From contig JAEDFW010000096.1 of assembly GCA_016297855.1 (NCBI GenBank), forward strand, positions 1-6,482: a DNA stretch of 6,482 nt, written 5' to 3'. The translations under genes and the position numbers were made by a program. Source of the DNA: Oscillospiraceae bacterium. GTDB taxonomy: Bacteria > Bacillota > Clostridia > Oscillospirales > Oscillospiraceae. The notes below the pieces were generated by a model. It saw only the letters and a program-made list of their open reading frames with translations. It was not told the DNA's origin and did not search any database. Below, piece after piece: positions 5,596-6,482 of this stretch (within the stretch, counting starts at the first letter, position 1; every line of letters starts with the position of its first letter).

Positions 5596-6231
5596 ATGGA
5601 GAAAGAAATATCAAAGGCAACGCTCAAACGCCTGCCGACCTATTTATCCTATCTCAAGTCCATGCCTGCCGATGCGCCGGCCAATATCTCGGCCACGGCA
5701 CTGGCTGCGGGATTAAAGATGGGTGAAGTGCAGGTCAGAAAGGATCTTGCCCTTGTCAGCAGCGGCGGCAGGCCGAAGATTGGCTACAACCGCGAGCGGC
5801 TGATCGCGGATATTGAGGATTTCCTTGGCTATGGCGATACAAACGACGCGGTTCTGATCGGCGCGGGAAAACTCGGCCGCGCACTTCTCGGCTACAGCGG
5901 TTTTGCCGAATACGGGCTCAATATCGTCGCTGCGTTTGATTCCAACGATGCCATCATTGGCACCACTAAAAGTGGCAAGCCCATTATGCACCTGTCGCGT
6001 CTGGCTGAGACCTGCCGCCGCTTCAAGGTCAAAATCGGTATCATCACTGTGCCCGCTGAATACGCACAGGCCGTGTGTGATCTTCTCATCGAAAACGGCA
6101 TCATGGCCATCTGGAATTTTGCACCCAAGCACCTGAGTGTGCCGGAAAACATTCTGGTGCAAAACGAAAACATGGCGGCGTCGCTGGCGCTTTTGTCCAA
6201 GCATCTCAACGAGCATATTCAAAAGGGATAA
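5596..6231 (+). CDS. rex: Redox-sensing transcriptional repressor Rex
   Basis: This is a dimeric repressor that senses the NADH/NAD+ ratio and controls fermentation and respiration genes. At 211 residues it is family length. The N-terminal winged helix covers about 1-80, with ISKATLKRLPTYLSYL, the recognition-helix region MGEVQVRKDLALVSSGGRPKIGYN, and IADIEDFLGY. The Rossmann NAD(H)-binding domain follows: VLIGAGKLGRALLGY (86-100, the GxGxxG motif at 89-94), IVAAFDSND (110-118) and IGIITVPAEYAQAVCDLLIENGI. NFAPKHLSVPENILVQNENMAASLALLS leads into the C-terminal domain-swapping helix. The ATG at 5596 has AAAGGA about 9 nt upstream. It has its own promoter and is followed by a tRNA gene rather than by the butyrate/crotonase genes found beside rex in some clostridia. 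Confidence 0.96.
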   Translation: MEKEISKATLKRLPTYLSYLKSMPADAPANISATALAAGLKMGEVQVRKDLALVSSGGRPKIGYNRERLIADIEDFLGYGDTNDAVLIGAGKLGRALLGYSGFAEYGLNIVAAFDSNDAIIGTTKSGKPIMHLSRLAETCRRFKVKIGIITVPAEYAQAVCDLLIENGIMAIWNFAPKHLSVPENILVQNENMAASLALLSKHLNEHIQKG

Positions 6232-6255
6232 TTCCGGCAGAATTTGAAATAAGCC

Positions 6256-6284
6256 TTGAATTTTTCATTTGAACATTGTATAAT
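6256..6284 (+). promoter_or_regulatory. Sigma-A promoter of the tRNA-Leu gene
   Basis: TTGAAT (6256-6261) and a perfect TATAAT (6279-6284) are separated by exactly 17 bp, and the -10 ends 12 bp before the mature tRNA 5' end. It is a strong stable-RNA-style promoter. Confidence 0.85.
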
Positions 6285-6296
6285 CATCATGCTTAA

Positions 6297-6383
6297 GCCG
6301 GTGTGATGGAATTGGTAGACGTAGTGGACTCAAAATCCACCGCCAGCGATGGCGTGCCGGTTCGAGTCCGGCCACCGGCACCA
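6297..6383 (+). tRNA. tRNA-Leu (anticodon CAA)
   Basis: The 7-bp acceptor stem GCCGGTG/CACCGGC is perfect, with discriminator A6380 and an encoded CCA at 6381-6383. The anticodon stem GTGGA/TCCAC encloses the loop CTCAAAA, giving anticodon CAA (reads UUG leucine codons). The long variable arm CGCCAGCGATGGCG marks a class II tRNA, consistent with leucine, and the T arm is GCCGG-TTCGAGT-CCGGC. Its length with CCA is 87 nt. It has its own promoter and terminator. Confidence 0.96.
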
Positions 6384-6420
6384 AACAAAAATCCTCGACT
6401 TTCGTCGAGGATTTTTGTTT
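6383..6420 (+). terminator. Strong, probably bidirectional terminator after tRNA-Leu
   Basis: A perfect 17-bp stem (6383-6399 with 6404-6420) encloses a TTTC loop. Its core is ATCCTCGAC/GTCGAGGAT, flanked by an A run on the left and a T run on the right, so it could stop transcription from either side. The stem begins at the terminal A of the tRNA CCA end. Confidence 0.9.
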
Positions 6421-6482
6421 GTTGTTTACGCGCCGCAAAAAACCGGGCGGTCGAACCCGATAGATTCGCTCCGACATACCAG
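6421..6482. other. Right edge, no assignable gene
   Basis: This is only 62 bases. A minus-strand frame entering from the right edge reads LVCRSESIGFDRPVFCGA and stops at 6426, just before the bidirectional terminator. That would suit the end of a convergent gene, but it is too short to identify. Confidence 0.25.

Noticed and set aside
5713..6222. 169-residue minus-strand ORF
   Set aside because: It is antisense to rex.
6265..6477. 70-residue minus-strand ORF containing VAGLEPARHRWRWILSPLRLPIPSHR
   Set aside because: This is the antisense translation of the tRNA-Leu gene and its promoter, a well-known spurious protein in databases.
1..6482. CRISPR array or riboswitch
   Set aside because: No regularly spaced repeats and no long structured leader were seen.

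Overview
The window looks like chromosome of an endospore-forming Gram-positive bacterium of the class Clostridia. The moderately GC-rich coding sequence, gene content and protein style would fit an Oscillospiraceae/Butyricicoccus-like gut clostridium, but genus cannot be settled from the sequence alone. The evidence is a complete spoIIGA-sigE pair, a pro-sigma-K coding segment, Rex, a clostridial S1-domain protein, a DUF951 protein, and strong Shine-Dalgarno sites and sigma-A promoters.

Layout. Bases 1-198 are AT-richer, carry no recognisable gene and hold several short inverted repeats. They abut the broken end of sigK (minus strand, 531 down to 184), which encodes only the pro-sequence and sigma region 2. 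Upstream of sigK on the same strand is an endonuclease III gene (nth, 1262-627) with its own promoter and terminator. Divergent from nth is rarA (1407-2666). Convergent with rarA, and overlapping its end by 11 bp, is an S1-domain RNA-binding protein (3555-2656). Divergent from that is a small DUF951 gene (3634-3834) closed by a strong terminator. Next come spoIIGA (3941-4780) and sigE (4785-5492), an operon with a 4-bp gap, then rex (5596-6231) with its own promoter and a striking 23-bp palindrome in its leader. A tRNA-Leu(CAA) gene (6297-6383), with a near-consensus promoter and a 17-bp perfect terminator hairpin, ends the readable part.

How the genes fit together. SpoIIGA is the membrane aspartic protease that removes the pro-sequence of sigma-E, the first mother-cell sigma factor. 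Sigma-E in turn normally drives sigK, the late mother-cell sigma factor, so both ends of the mother-cell cascade lie in this window. nth and rarA are genome-maintenance genes, and Rex is the NADH-sensing repressor of fermentation genes.

Main point of interest. The sigK reading frame stops directly after the codons matching sigma-E residues C111-IENEIL. This is the same place where the skin element of Bacillus subtilis and the skin-like element of Clostridioides difficile interrupt sigK. The simplest reading is that bases 1 to about 198 are the edge of a sigK intervening element, excised in the mother cell to rebuild the gene. The rest of the element and the sigK 3' half would lie beyond the left edge and cannot be seen here. 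A dead, insertionally broken sigK is the main alternative.
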